64,000 nt of DNA from Verrucomicrobiia bacterium (GCA_030432235.1 JAUIHT010000001.1:930001-994000), one strand, 5' to 3'. Positions 17,268 to 25,845 are shown, numbered from the stretch's first letter. The notes: generated by a model not told the origin, from the letters alone. Translations and numbers: made by a program.

Positions 17268-18539
17268 GTGAAAATTCCACAACTATTCAAGATGGACGAA
17301 GAGGCGGACGTAGCGTTCCGCTTCCTGCCGGGGCATTACTTTTTCTGTCGCACGCTGGCGCTACCCGAAGAGGTAAATGGCGGTGAGGAATTGTTTTCCT
17401 TCGCGGAGTTGTCTCTGGAGTCCCTGTCGCCATTCCCTCTTGAGCAACTTGCCTGGGGCTATCTGGTGGACGAGGCTGCCCGGCTGGTCTTCCTCTTCGC
17501 CGCCTGTCGCCCGCGCTTGCCCGCCGAGGCGCTTGAAGGCTGGGAAGAGGCCCAGCACGTTTTTCCTTCTTTCCTGCCTTTGTTGCTTCGGTCGCCTGCC
17601 GAGCCGGGTATCGTTGCCATTGAGGACGAGACGACGCTTTCGCTGTTGAACTTTGAGGGCCAAAGCCGCTTCCCCAAGCAAGTCCTCAGCGCGCCTTTAC
17701 CCGAGGAAGCGACCCTGGAAGATATGGAGGCCCTGCGTCGACGTCTGCTCGTCCGCTTGAAGCCCTCCGCACAGGAATCGGAGCTGGTTGTTTTTAAGCC
17801 CCGTAAAGTTTCCGGAGACAGCGAGGCACTGACTTTTGAGCTGGCGAAGGAAGGCCGCGAGGAGTTCGAGGAGGTGCGCCTGGAAGGCGAAGAGACGGTC
17901 TGGGCAGCCGATGTACGCGAGCCTGAGTTCATCGTGGCCGAGCGCCGTCGCCGCAAGGCATCCCAACGCGTGGGTATCGCGCTGGCCGCCGCCGGTGGCG
18001 CGGCAGGGTTACTCGTCCTGCTGGTGCTGTTGACCTGGCTTGGTGGCTGGCTGGTTTCCCGTCGCGAAGCCCTGGTGATGGAGCAGGATCCAATGGTGTA
18101 CGGTATTCAGCAGAGCAGTGACTTCCTCCTGCAACTGGAGCAGTTTTCCGGTGCTCCTTTCCGCCCCTTTACCATCCTGGCTGCCGCCAACAAGGTGCTG
18201 CAGGAGCGCCAGCCACGCCACATTGAATTCACCTCGGCTGCTCTATCCAATAACAACGAGGTCTCCATCCGGGGTGAGGCGGACAATGTCGAGGAGGTCA
18301 ACCGCTACTCGGAAAGCCTGCGCCAGAGCAACTATTTCACGGAGGTCATTCTCGACGATGTGCGGACCCGGGGAGGAAAAGTTAACTTTTCCCTGAATCT
18401 GCGGTTTAACCCTGATAGCCTGGAGGAACTCCTGGCCCAACCAGAGCCGGAGCCGGAAGCGGTTGCGGCCAACGACACCGAAACCACCACCGACGAAACC
18501 ATCGAGCCCGAAACCGCCACCCCGGAGGAATCTCCCTGA
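17268..18539 (+). CDS. gspL: GspL/PilN-like T2SS inner-membrane platform protein
   Basis: A 423-aa bitopic protein starting with GTG 5 nt after gspK. Residues 1 to about 225 are a cytoplasmic, acidic domain that could correspond to the GspL actin-like part, although the sequence is divergent. A basic stretch (AERRRRKASQR) precedes one transmembrane helix (LLVLLVLLTWLGGWLV). The periplasmic part contains a coiled region and a ferredoxin-like segment (HIEFTSAALSNNNEVSIRGEA). The tail is Glu/Thr/Pro-rich. Position between gspK and gspM and the topology support GspL; sequence alone is weak. Confidence 0.7.
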   Translation: MKIPQLFKMDEEADVAFRFLPGHYFFCRTLALPEEVNGGEELFSFAELSLESLSPFPLEQLAWGYLVDEAARLVFLFAACRPRLPAEALEGWEEAQHVFPSFLPLLLRSPAEPGIVAIEDETTLSLLNFEGQSRFPKQVLSAPLPEEATLEDMEALRRRLLVRLKPSAQESELVVFKPRKVSGDSEALTFELAKEGREEFEEVRLEGEETVWAADVREPEFIVAERRRRKASQRVGIALAAAGGAAGLLVLLVLLTWLGGWLVSRREALVMEQDPMVYGIQQSSDFLLQLEQFSGAPFRPFTILAAANKVLQERQPRHIEFTSAALSNNNEVSIRGEADNVEEVNRYSESLRQSNYFTEVILDDVRTRGGKVNFSLNLRFNPDSLEELLAQPEPEPEAVAANDTETTTDETIEPETATPEESP

Positions 18540-19075
18540 TGAAACCGATCCAGCAACTGTACCGGCGCATGAGCCTGCGCGAAAAAGTGCTGTTGACGGC
18601 ATTCCTCTGGGTGTTGGTCTGCATCGGCTTCATTCTGGCCTTCGACGGGGTGGGGAAGACCTGGACGGAGTGGCAGACCTGGAGCCGCAACCTGAAGGAG
18701 CAGCGTGATTGGCTCGCCCTCGGCCCGACGGTGGATACGCAACTGCAGGAAAGCCTGCAGCGGTTCAACCCCGAGAGTACTTTCAACAGCGCGGCACTGG
18801 TTGGTCGCATCGACGGCTTGGCCCGCCAGACCAGCGTCAACCACGACATTTCCACCCCGCGCACACAGCAGGGCGAGAAGTTCGAGTTTCACACCATGCG
18901 CGTTTCCATCCGCAATACCCCGATGGAGAAGTGGCTGGCTTTCGCCGGAAAGCTCGAAGCGGAGTCGCCTTACATTAACCTCGAAAGCGTCCGCCTCAAC
19001 GCTGACAATCGCAACCCCGAGCTCCTTGACGGGCAACTCATTCTCAAATCCTTCGAACTGAAAGACGGCGGCTGA
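18539..19075 (+). CDS. gspM: GspM-like T2SS assembly protein
   Basis: A 178-aa protein with a short basic cytoplasmic start (YRRMSLREKV), one membrane helix (LLTAFLWVLVCIGFILAF), a coiled-coil stretch with several Trp, and a small periplasmic domain near residues 110-175 (FHTMRVSIRNTPMEKWLAFAGKL). This is the GspM/PilO plan, and the start overlaps the gspL stop by one base (TGATG), implying coupled translation. GspL and GspM form the inner-membrane link between the ATPase and the pseudopilus. Sequence similarity is low, so the call rests mostly on topology and context. Confidence 0.7.
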   Translation: MKPIQQLYRRMSLREKVLLTAFLWVLVCIGFILAFDGVGKTWTEWQTWSRNLKEQRDWLALGPTVDTQLQESLQRFNPESTFNSAALVGRIDGLARQTSVNHDISTPRTQQGEKFEFHTMRVSIRNTPMEKWLAFAGKLEAESPYINLESVRLNADNRNPELLDGQLILKSFELKDGG

Positions 19076-19138
19076 GCTCATCAACTTCTGTCGCAGCCAG
19101 CAAAACACAAGACGTCCGCCAAGACCAACACTCTCCCG

Positions 19139-21652
19139 ATGATTCCCAAACGATATCTCATATCCTTGCCCGTTCTGGTTTTCCTGATCGCGTTCGCTCC
19201 ACTTCGCGCGCAGGAGGAAAGTGCTGATGACAACGGCGCGACCACCGCGATGCCGGCTCCGCCGAAGCTGCCGCCCAATCTGAAGCCGCCCTCGACCCGG
19301 CCTCCCGGGCCTCCGCCTGAGCTGCCGGAGTTCCTGAAAAACCGACGCTCGGCCACCGCGCGCCCGGCTACCCCCGTGGAAGAGGCCGCAGGCCAGCAGC
19401 CCGGTGAGACCGCCGTGGTTGAAGAAGCGGCCGCTGTCAGTGTCGATGGGGATGCTGAAACAATCGACTTTCAATTGAAGGATGAATCGGTAGAGAGCAC
19501 TCTGGAGTTGCTGGAGCAGTTGACGAACCGCTCGGTCCTGCGCCCCCAGAACCTGCCCGAGGCCAAGCTTAACTTCAACAGCCGTGGGCCAATTCCCAAG
19601 ACGGACGCGGTCGCGGCCCTTAAGAGCCTGCTCAGCCTCAATGGAATCAATATCGCCGAAAGCGGGCGCTTCCTACAGGCCAGCGCCTCGGAATCGGAGC
19701 CCGCTGTGTCGGTACCGCCACCTCAGCCGGAGGAAATCGTTGGGCAGATTAATCTGAAGGACGAAACTGCCCTGCAAGTCATCGACCTGATTGAGCAGAT
19801 GACCGGCAAGCCGGTGCTGCGCATGCAGAGCATCCCCGCGGTAAAGCTCAATTTCGACAGCCAGGGCCCCATGACCAAGAAGGAGGCGCTCATCGCGCTG
19901 GAGAGCTTGCTCAGCATCAACGGCATTGCGTTGACTGAGCTGGGTGACAAGTTCCTCAAAGCCGTGCCTATTGCCAATACACCGCAGCAGGTGCCGATGT
20001 TTCTCAGTGGTTCGGCCCTGGCCCTGCCGCCGAGCCAGGCTTATTACACGAAGCTCTACAACCTCGATTACCTCTCAACCACGGAGGCGCAGCCGGTCAT
20101 CCAGCCGCTCATGTCGGTCAACACCGGCGGTTCCCTGGTTCCTTTTCCGAAGCACAACTCCCTGTTGATCACGGACGCCCTCGTCAACCTGCAGCGCATC
20201 GAGCAGGTCTTGTCCGAAGCGGATCAACCCCAGGAAAACCCGGTGGACATCCGCTTCTTCCAACTGGAAAACGTCAAGGCCCGCGACCTGCAGGCGCGCA
20301 TGCAGGCGCTGATTAATAATCAGGCCAGCGCCCTCTACAAATACACCATCAATAACACCATCATTGAGGCCGACGAACGCTCCAACCAACTCATTCTAAT
20401 GACGCACCCGAGCAACATTGAAATGCTCAGCAACATCATCGAGAAGCTGGATATCAACGTCGCGCCGACCACCAACAGCCGCGTGTACTATATCAAGCAT
20501 GCCAAGGCGGTGGATATCGATGCCCTGCTCGAGGAAATCATCACCGGCCAGCAGCAAGTGGCCGAAGAGGAGGGCAGCAACACCCGCCGTGCCCGCCCGG
20601 TCAACCAGCAGCAGCCCAACCAGCAGGCACAGGTAGTCACCACCGGTATCGATACCAGCGGCTTGCGCTTCTCCGAGTACATCACCATCGTGGCGGATGA
20701 GCGTTCCAACGCCATCGTGGCCTACGGTACCAAACAGGACCTCGACCAGATCGCCAAGATTATCGAGGAAATCGACGTGCTCCTGGCCCAAGTCCATATC
20801 CAGGTCATCATTGCCGAAGTGTCCCTTAGCGATGATGAGATGAGTGGTATCTCCGCTCTAAGTTTGGAATACAATCCATTGGAGGGGCCTGCCGGTTTTA
20901 GCGTCGGTGCCGAAGGCCCGGCATTTGATTTCTTCGGTGCTGTCAATACCGACACCCTTGAGCTATCCTTGCAGAATGCAGTGCAAAACCGCAAAGCAAG
21001 CATCCTTTCAGCCCCAATTATCGTCACAACACATAACCAGGAAGCGACGGTGGACGTGGTGCAAAGCCGCCCATTTATCACGGGAAGTGTAACCAGTGGG
21101 GACGGCCTAGGCGGTGTTACACAGTCCGTTGATTATCGTGATGTTGGTATCCAACTTACAGTCACGCCGCTAATAGGCAGTAACGGGATTGTCCAAATGG
21201 AAATAAACCAGAAAGTGGAAAACTTCACTACGGGTTTTGTGATAGTAAACGGTGTTCAACAGCCATTTATAGATAAAAGAGAAGCTACCTCTTTTGTCAG
21301 CGTGACGGACAAGCAAACCATTGTGTTGGCGGGATTGCAGCAAAGCGACATCAGCGGCACAGACAGCGGCATATGGCTTCTCAAGGACATTCCCATTATC
21401 GGAGACCTTTTTACCAGCAATACCAGTACGGATAACCGCCGTGAGTTAATGATGTTTATCACACCAAACGTCATTTATAGCCAATCAGATGCAACCAAAG
21501 GAGTCGATAGTGCGCTTGAGACTTTAGATAATGGAGAAGATACACGTTTCTTCATGGAAACACAGAACATGAGTGCGGTCTATGAAAGAGGTGAAGAAGC
21601 ACAAGAAAAAGAAGACACATGGCCTGTGCCTCGTCGCGGTCCACGTAACTGA
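19139..21652 (+). CDS. gspD: Type II secretion outer-membrane secretin GspD
   Basis: The 837-aa secretin has a signal peptide (to about residue 25), a Pro-rich linker, and two similar N0/STN-like units at about residues 108-180 and 202-276 (both contain LNF(N/D)S(R/Q)GP and SLLS(L/I)NGI). N1-N3 ring domains follow (FFQLENVKARDLQ, VYYIKHAKAVDIDALLEEI, ADERSNAIVAYG), then the beta-barrel with VDYRDVGIQLTVTPLI and LLKDIPIIGDLF. From about 20.83 kb (residue 564) to the stop, the DNA becomes visibly AT-richer with different codon choice, as if the barrel-coding part was exchanged. The frame is intact. No GspC gene is seen in the operon. Confidence 0.95.
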   Translation: MIPKRYLISLPVLVFLIAFAPLRAQEESADDNGATTAMPAPPKLPPNLKPPSTRPPGPPPELPEFLKNRRSATARPATPVEEAAGQQPGETAVVEEAAAVSVDGDAETIDFQLKDESVESTLELLEQLTNRSVLRPQNLPEAKLNFNSRGPIPKTDAVAALKSLLSLNGINIAESGRFLQASASESEPAVSVPPPQPEEIVGQINLKDETALQVIDLIEQMTGKPVLRMQSIPAVKLNFDSQGPMTKKEALIALESLLSINGIALTELGDKFLKAVPIANTPQQVPMFLSGSALALPPSQAYYTKLYNLDYLSTTEAQPVIQPLMSVNTGGSLVPFPKHNSLLITDALVNLQRIEQVLSEADQPQENPVDIRFFQLENVKARDLQARMQALINNQASALYKYTINNTIIEADERSNQLILMTHPSNIEMLSNIIEKLDINVAPTTNSRVYYIKHAKAVDIDALLEEIITGQQQVAEEEGSNTRRARPVNQQQPNQQAQVVTTGIDTSGLRFSEYITIVADERSNAIVAYGTKQDLDQIAKIIEEIDVLLAQVHIQVIIAEVSLSDDEMSGISALSLEYNPLEGPAGFSVGAEGPAFDFFGAVNTDTLELSLQNAVQNRKASILSAPIIVTTHNQEATVDVVQSRPFITGSVTSGDGLGGVTQSVDYRDVGIQLTVTPLIGSNGIVQMEINQKVENFTTGFVIVNGVQQPFIDKREATSFVSVTDKQTIVLAGLQQSDISGTDSGIWLLKDIPIIGDLFTSNTSTDNRRELMMFITPNVIYSQSDATKGVDSALETLDNGEDTRFFMETQNMSAVYERGEEAQEKEDTWPVPRRGPRN

Positions 21653-21670
21653 TCTACCTTTGTAATACAG

Positions 21671-21832
21671 ATGACCGATACTCTTGAAACCGCTATCCCC
21701 GCCTTTGTTCTGGAAGGCCTGGACGAGGAGCAGCGCGTCTTTATCGATGATATCAAGGACGAAGAGAACACTAACAGGCCAGTGCCGCAAAAGAGAAGAA
21801 GGCAAATAAAAAACTGGCTATCAGGTGCCTGA
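21671..21832 (+). pseudogene. Truncated second gspE start (53 codons)
   Basis: A short frame begins 18 nt after the gspD stop and reads [15 protein letters not shown] near its start. The real gspE begins [15 protein letters not shown] from codon 11. After about 25 matching codons the copy loses similarity and stops inside the terminator of the neighbouring minus-strand gene. It is best read as the remnant of a gspE 5' end brought in with, or left behind by, a recombination event. It could still be translated, but no function is suggested. Confidence 0.75.
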
Positions 21833-21841
21833 TAGCCAGTT
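21804..21841 (-). terminator. Rho-independent terminator of the small secreted-protein gene
   Basis: Bases 21812-21825 and 21828-21841 form a perfect 14-bp stem with a 2-nt centre. On the minus strand it is followed by a T-rich tract (complement of 21804-21813). It lies 20 nt past the stop of the minus-strand gene at 21861. Read in the plus direction it also sits between gspD and gspE, where it has an A-rich, not T-rich, 5' flank. Confidence 0.85.
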
Positions 21842-21860
21842 GAGAGATAGAAATTAATAA

Positions 21861-22304
21861 TCAACCATTTGGATCGGTATAATATGAATAAGCTGCTCTT
21901 GGTGGATCATTTGAAATTGAACTCCAGGCATTAACTATTTCACTACCAACTAGAGGCCCAAATGAACCATTTGTTACCGTAACTATTTTGAAAATATAGG
22001 TAATTGGATATGCATTTTCATCAGTATAATACCAACCTTCATCACGATAAGCGGTTGTGTAAAAGCCGGAAGACGATGTGAAGAAAATGGTACCAAAATC
22101 TGCATAGTAAGTTATGCCCCCACCATCTATTTGCCAATTGAACCATACGTCCATATCATCTGAATAGGCCCAATTGTCTTCACCAAAATTGACCCAGCCC
22201 ATGAATGTATATTTCCAGCCAGCACCATTGCCATACCATGTGAAGGCATGGGAGGCTTGTGAGCCGATTAGCGTTAAAAATGCGATTAACAGGATTTTTT
22301 TCAT
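21861..22304 (-). CDS. Small secreted aromatic-rich protein of unknown function
   Basis: A 147-aa protein with a clear signal peptide (MKKILLIAFLTLIGSQASHA) and a mature part rich in Trp, Tyr, Phe and Gly (GAGWKYTFMGWVNFGEDNW, YADFGTIFFTSSSGF), with no cysteines and no known motif. The DNA is much AT-richer than the surrounding operon. The gene runs against the T2SS operon, between gspD and gspE, with its own promoter-like sequence and a strong terminator, so it looks like an acquired, independently expressed unit. A secreted substrate of the adjacent T2SS is an attractive guess only. Confidence 0.75.
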   Translation of the reverse strand: MKKILLIAFLTLIGSQASHAFTWYGNGAGWKYTFMGWVNFGEDNWAYSDDMDVWFNWQIDGGGITYYADFGTIFFTSSSGFYTTAYRDEGWYYTDENAYPITYIFKIVTVTNGSFGPLVGSEIVNAWSSISNDPPRAAYSYYTDPNG

Positions 22305-22323
22305 GATTTTTGATACAGTTTTA

Positions 22324-22353
22324 TCATTAGTAAACGTCTCCGATATGGGACAA
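22324..22353 (-). promoter_or_regulatory. Candidate promoter of the small secreted-protein gene
   Basis: On the minus strand TTGTCC (22348-22353) and TAATGA (22324-22329) are 18 nt apart, and the start codon at 22304 follows within about 20 nt. The match to the sigma-70 consensus is moderate; this is a by-eye proposal. Confidence 0.3.
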
Positions 22354-22370
22354 TCACAAAAGGATTACTA

Positions 22371-24113
22371 ATGCTTGAGGATGTCAACAGCATATTGAGC
22401 GCCATCCCCGCCTTTGTCCTGGAGCGCCTGGACGAGGAGCAGCGCGCCGAGTTTTTCGAGCTGGCGCGGGAGGAGCGTGTCAAGTGGCTCTCCGACCTGT
22501 GGGAGGAGCCTGAGGCGGATATCCTTAGCCAGTTGGCCGAGCACGCCGGGCTGCCGGTGTTGCAGCATCTGAATCTGCCGGACGATCCTCGCGCGGGCGT
22601 GCCCCTGCGTATCCTCAATGAATACCGGTGCCTGCCGGTGGCGCCGCCGCCGGGTGCGCCTGAGGACGATCTGCATCTGGTTACCGTCTGGCCCCCGGAT
22701 GGTGTCATGGACGACTGGATTCTGGCCGCCTGCGGCAGGTCTCCGGTCTGGTATCTCGGGCCGCCGCAGAAGGTGTCCGAGACCATCACGCAGGTCTTCG
22801 GGGTCGGTTCCAGCAGCCTGGAAGACCAGGACATGGAGGGCTTTGCCGACTCCGAAAGCCAGGAGGAGGAAGACGAGGACGCCGCGCTCATCCGTTTCGT
22901 CAACGAGGTCATCACCAAGGCAGTGGCCGACCGCGCGACGGACATCCACTTCGAGCCACAACGCGAGGCCCTGCAAATCCGCTACCGCATCGACGGTGAG
23001 CTGGTGCCTGTGCGCGTGCCGGAAAACCTGGTGCAATTCCAGCGGGCCATCATCTCGCGCCTGAAGATCATGGCGAAGCTCAACATCTCCGAGCGGCGTC
23101 GCCCGCAGGACGGCCGCATCGCCTTCAAGCTGCCCGGAGAAGAGTTGGACATCCGTATCTCCTCGCTGCCCACGCTCTATGGCGAGAGTGTTTCCTTGCG
23201 TCTGCTGAGCAACAAAAGCCAGCCGGTCACCGTACAGGACTTGGGTTTTCTCAATAAGGACATCGCGGTCATCGACCGCATTCTGGCACGCCCACACGGC
23301 ATCATCCTGGCCACCGGTCCTACCGGCGCGGGTAAGTCCACCACGCTGAGCGCCTTTCTGCGTCAGGTGCGCGATCCGCGTCGTCGCATCATCACGATTG
23401 AGGACCCGGTCGAATACGAGATCGAGGGCGTCAACCAGGTGCAGGTCCACCACGACATCGGGCTGTCCTTTGCCGCCACCCTGCGCAGTACCTTGCGCCA
23501 GGACCCGGACGTCATCATGGTGGGGGAAATCCGCGACCGCGAGACGGCCGAAATCGCCATTCGCGCCTCGCTGACGGGTCACTTGGTGCTTTCCACGCTT
23601 CACACCAACGATGCGCCGGGGGCGTTGACGCGCCTCATCGACATGGACATCGAGCCGTTCCTCATCGCTTCGTCCGTGGAGATGATCATTGCGCAGCGGT
23701 TGGTTCGCCGTTTGTGCCCGCAGTGCAAGCAGCCCGCCGATCACGAGCTGGCTCACCTGGGTTCCTGCCTGGTCGCCCTGCATGTGGACCCGAAGGAAGT
23801 CCAGAACGGCTATATGCTGCAAAAGCCCGTCGGCTGCGATTTCTGCCGCGGGCTCGGTTATCGCGGTCGCGTGGGGCTGTTTGAGATACTGCGAGTCAGC
23901 GAAGAGATTCACGAAATGATCATCCACCGCAACTCATCCCGGGAAATCCGCGAAGTGGCTGAACGCAACGGTATGAGCACCTTGCAGGGAAGCGGTTGGG
24001 CCCAGGCCAAGCGCGGCATCACCTCCCTCGACGAAATCATGCGCTACGCCGACATCGTGACCGAGGACGAAATGCCGCCGGAGTCGCCGGACGCCACGGA
24101 GCCGAGCAAGTAA
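22371..24113 (+). CDS. gspE: Type II secretion ATPase GspE
   Basis: A 580-aa hexameric ATPase that powers pseudopilus assembly. The N-terminal part resembles the GspE/MshE N-domain. The motor domain has Walker [10 protein letters not shown] (about residues 316-324), the Asp box [20 protein letters not shown], Walker [16 protein letters not shown] and the His box [18 protein letters not shown]. Two CxxC pairs (CPQC and CDFC) form the zinc site, separated by about 42 residues. The gene starts in the AT-rich patch, and its first 30 codons are duplicated upstream (21671). The stop codon abuts the GxxExxY element. Confidence 0.97.
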   Translation: MLEDVNSILSAIPAFVLERLDEEQRAEFFELAREERVKWLSDLWEEPEADILSQLAEHAGLPVLQHLNLPDDPRAGVPLRILNEYRCLPVAPPPGAPEDDLHLVTVWPPDGVMDDWILAACGRSPVWYLGPPQKVSETITQVFGVGSSSLEDQDMEGFADSESQEEEDEDAALIRFVNEVITKAVADRATDIHFEPQREALQIRYRIDGELVPVRVPENLVQFQRAIISRLKIMAKLNISERRRPQDGRIAFKLPGEELDIRISSLPTLYGESVSLRLLSNKSQPVTVQDLGFLNKDIAVIDRILARPHGIILATGPTGAGKSTTLSAFLRQVRDPRRRIITIEDPVEYEIEGVNQVQVHHDIGLSFAATLRSTLRQDPDVIMVGEIRDRETAEIAIRASLTGHLVLSTLHTNDAPGALTRLIDMDIEPFLIASSVEMIIAQRLVRRLCPQCKQPADHELAHLGSCLVALHVDPKEVQNGYMLQKPVGCDFCRGLGYRGRVGLFEILRVSEEIHEMIIHRNSSREIREVAERNGMSTLQGSGWAQAKRGITSLDEIMRYADIVTEDEMPPESPDATEPSK

Positions 24114-24547
24114 TTTAGCCACAAAGAGGCACAAAAAACACAAGCTCATGAGAGACAGCGATGTTATGGCGAAGTGCGATCTTATTCGAGAGACTGCATT
24201 ACAAGTGCATAACTATCTTAGAAATGGTTTCCTGGAGAAAATTTATGAAAATGCCTTGTCCAATCGACTTCGTAAGCAAGGGATGGGTATTGTTCAGCAG
24301 TATCCACTGAAAGTTTGGGATGAAGACGAAAGTTTATTAGGGGAGTACTTTGCGGATATGTTTGTAGATGGTGTGCTCCTCGTTGAATTAAAGGCAGCAA
24401 AAGGGTTGTCTGACGAGCATACTGCCCAGTTGCTTGGCTATATGCGTGCTTGTCGGCTCAGGCACGGTCTATTAATCAATTTCGGAGCAAAAACGCTTCA
24501 AATTAAGAAACTTGTCTTGTGAATCTTGTGCTTCTTTGTGGCTAAAT
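24113..24547. mobile_element. Putative GxxExxY element with 32-nt terminal inverted repeats
   Basis: Bases 24113-24144 and 24516-24547 are inverted repeats matching at 28 of 32 positions; the outer 22 nt differ at only one. They enclose one small gene (24148-24522) and begin exactly at the gspE stop. The arms are built from near-repeated words such as CCACAAAGAG, GCACAAAA and ACACAAG. GxxExxY genes with flanks of this style recur across many phyla, in my recollection, which suggests a discrete insertion unit; no transposase or target duplication is evident. Confidence 0.6.
24148..24522 (+). CDS. GxxExxY protein (predicted PD-(D/E)xK-fold nuclease-like)
   Basis: A 124-aa protein with the family's name-giving motif as GFLEKIYENAL (about residues 27-37), then VWDEDESLLGEYFADMFVDG, VELKAAKGLSDEHTAQLLGYM and the typical ending GLLINFGAKTLQIKKLVL. 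The D...ELK spacing resembles the active site of PD-(D/E)xK nucleases, but activity has not been shown that I know of. The DNA is AT-richer than gspE and gspF on either side. It sits within terminal inverted repeats and separates gspE from gspF without breaking either. The ATG at 24166 is an alternative start. Confidence 0.88.
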   Translation: MRDSDVMAKCDLIRETALQVHNYLRNGFLEKIYENALSNRLRKQGMGIVQQYPLKVWDEDESLLGEYFADMFVDGVLLVELKAAKGLSDEHTAQLLGYMRACRLRHGLLINFGAKTLQIKKLVL

Positions 24548-24555
24548 AGAATCTT

Positions 24556-25845
24556 ATGCCCACATTTTCCTACAAAGGTGTTCAGAGCGGCGGTGGCAGT
24601 GTCACCGGCGAGTTGGAGGCGGCGGATCGCCGTCAGGCCACGCAACGCCTGCGTGCCCAGCGCATCCAGCCGGTATCCCTGAAGCAGGTCGAGTCGAGTG
24701 GGGGAAAGAAAAACCGGCGTGAACTGAGAGCGGCGGCGGAAGAGGAAGATGCGGATATCAACATCCAGGCTGGACCAAAGGGAGGCGGTTTGCGCTCTCG
24801 TTTTGGAGGCCGCAAGCATCTGGCGCTGCCTTTCTTCACCAAGCTCTTGCAGCTTCACGCCAGTGGTATGCCGGCGGGGGATGCGGTCAGCCTGATGAGC
24901 CAGCGCATGACCGACCCCAATCTCAAGCAGCTATGCAGCGATATTTACAAGGACCTCAGCGAGGGCCGGACCCTGGCCGCCTCCCTGCGTACCATGCCGG
25001 AGACTTTCGACGCCACCATGACTCACCTGCTGGAGGCCGGCGAGGCCACGGGTAACGTGGTGCCCATTCTCCAGAACCTCATATCCTCGCTGGAGCAGCG
25101 CCGCGAACTGACCCGCAAGGTGCGCTCATCCATGGCTTACCCGATGGTTATCTGCGTGGTGGCTCTCGGGGTGGTGGCCCTCTTCCTGTTCTTTCTGCTG
25201 CCGCGCATTGAATCCATGCTGGCTTCCCTTGGCGGTGAGCTGAACCTGGCCGCGCGCCTGATGATCGGGGCTTCGGACTTCGCGCTGACTCAGGGGCCTT
25301 TCATCTTGGCGGGGCTGATTGTCATCGGATTGAGCCTTTACCAGTGGCGCAGGACCGATACCGGTCGTGAGAAGACCGACCGCTGGCTCTTACGCCTGCC
25401 GCTGCTCAGGCAGGTTTTTTATAACAGTGACTTGTGTCGCGTGACCAACGTCATCTCAATCCTGCTGGGTAACGGCATCAACACAACCGAAGCCCTGCGC
25501 CTGGCCGAGAACACGGTGCAGAACCGCGTGCTGTTGCGCCGCTTTCAGGGGGCGCGGCAACTGATCAACGACGGTGCGCCATTCTCCGCGGCGTTCCGCA
25601 AGCACGGTTTTCTACCGGATATGGACCTCGATATCCTCGCCATCGGGGAGAACACCGGCAGTCTCGTTGGAAGCTTCGAGGAGATTTACCGCACCCACGC
25701 CCAGGAGTTGACCGACCGGCTGAAATTTCTCACTTCGCTGGTGGCGGGCCTGGCCCTGACTTTTGCCTTCGTCATGGTCTTTGTCCTCACCGTTGGCATC
25801 GTGATGTCCATCCTCAACATGAGCCAGAGCCTGCTGGGCAGCTAG
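24556..25845 (+). CDS. gspF: Type II secretion inner-membrane platform protein GspF
   Basis: A 429-aa polytopic protein with the N-terminal FSYKGVQSGGGSVTGELEA opening, two repeated GspF domains (LALPFFTKLLQLHASGMPAGDA and LCRVTNVISILLGNGINTTEAL), and membrane helices after each (VICVVALGVVALFLFFLLP; ILAGLIVIGLSLY; LVAGLALTFAFVMVFVLTV). A Lys/Arg-rich insert of about 40 residues follows the first 60 residues. The stop codon shares the palindrome CTAG with the stop of the converging PilX-like gene. Confidence 0.95.
   Translation: MPTFSYKGVQSGGGSVTGELEAADRRQATQRLRAQRIQPVSLKQVESSGGKKNRRELRAAAEEEDADINIQAGPKGGGLRSRFGGRKHLALPFFTKLLQLHASGMPAGDAVSLMSQRMTDPNLKQLCSDIYKDLSEGRTLAASLRTMPETFDATMTHLLEAGEATGNVVPILQNLISSLEQRRELTRKVRSSMAYPMVICVVALGVVALFLFFLLPRIESMLASLGGELNLAARLMIGASDFALTQGPFILAGLIVIGLSLYQWRRTDTGREKTDRWLLRLPLLRQVFYNSDLCRVTNVISILLGNGINTTEALRLAENTVQNRVLLRRFQGARQLINDGAPFSAAFRKHGFLPDMDLDILAIGENTGSLVGSFEEIYRTHAQELTDRLKFLTSLVAGLALTFAFVMVFVLTVGIVMSILNMSQSLLGS

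Larger units (their letters stand above)
21691..22446. repeat. Imperfect 47-bp direct repeat pair bracketing the low-GC insert
   Basis: Bases 21691-21737 and 22400-22446 are the same 47-bp segment of gspE coding sequence with 4 differences. They are 709 bp apart and enclose the terminator and the small secreted-protein gene. The pair could be a duplication made on insertion or the footprint of recombination between related T2SS loci. Confidence 0.8.

Noticed and set aside
22368-23927. 519-aa open frame antisense to gspE
   Set aside because: Shadow of gspE with no recognisable domain.
24113-24547. IS element with transposase
   Set aside because: The unit has terminal inverted repeats but only a GxxExxY gene; no DDE, HUH or serine/tyrosine recombinase is encoded and no target duplication is clear.
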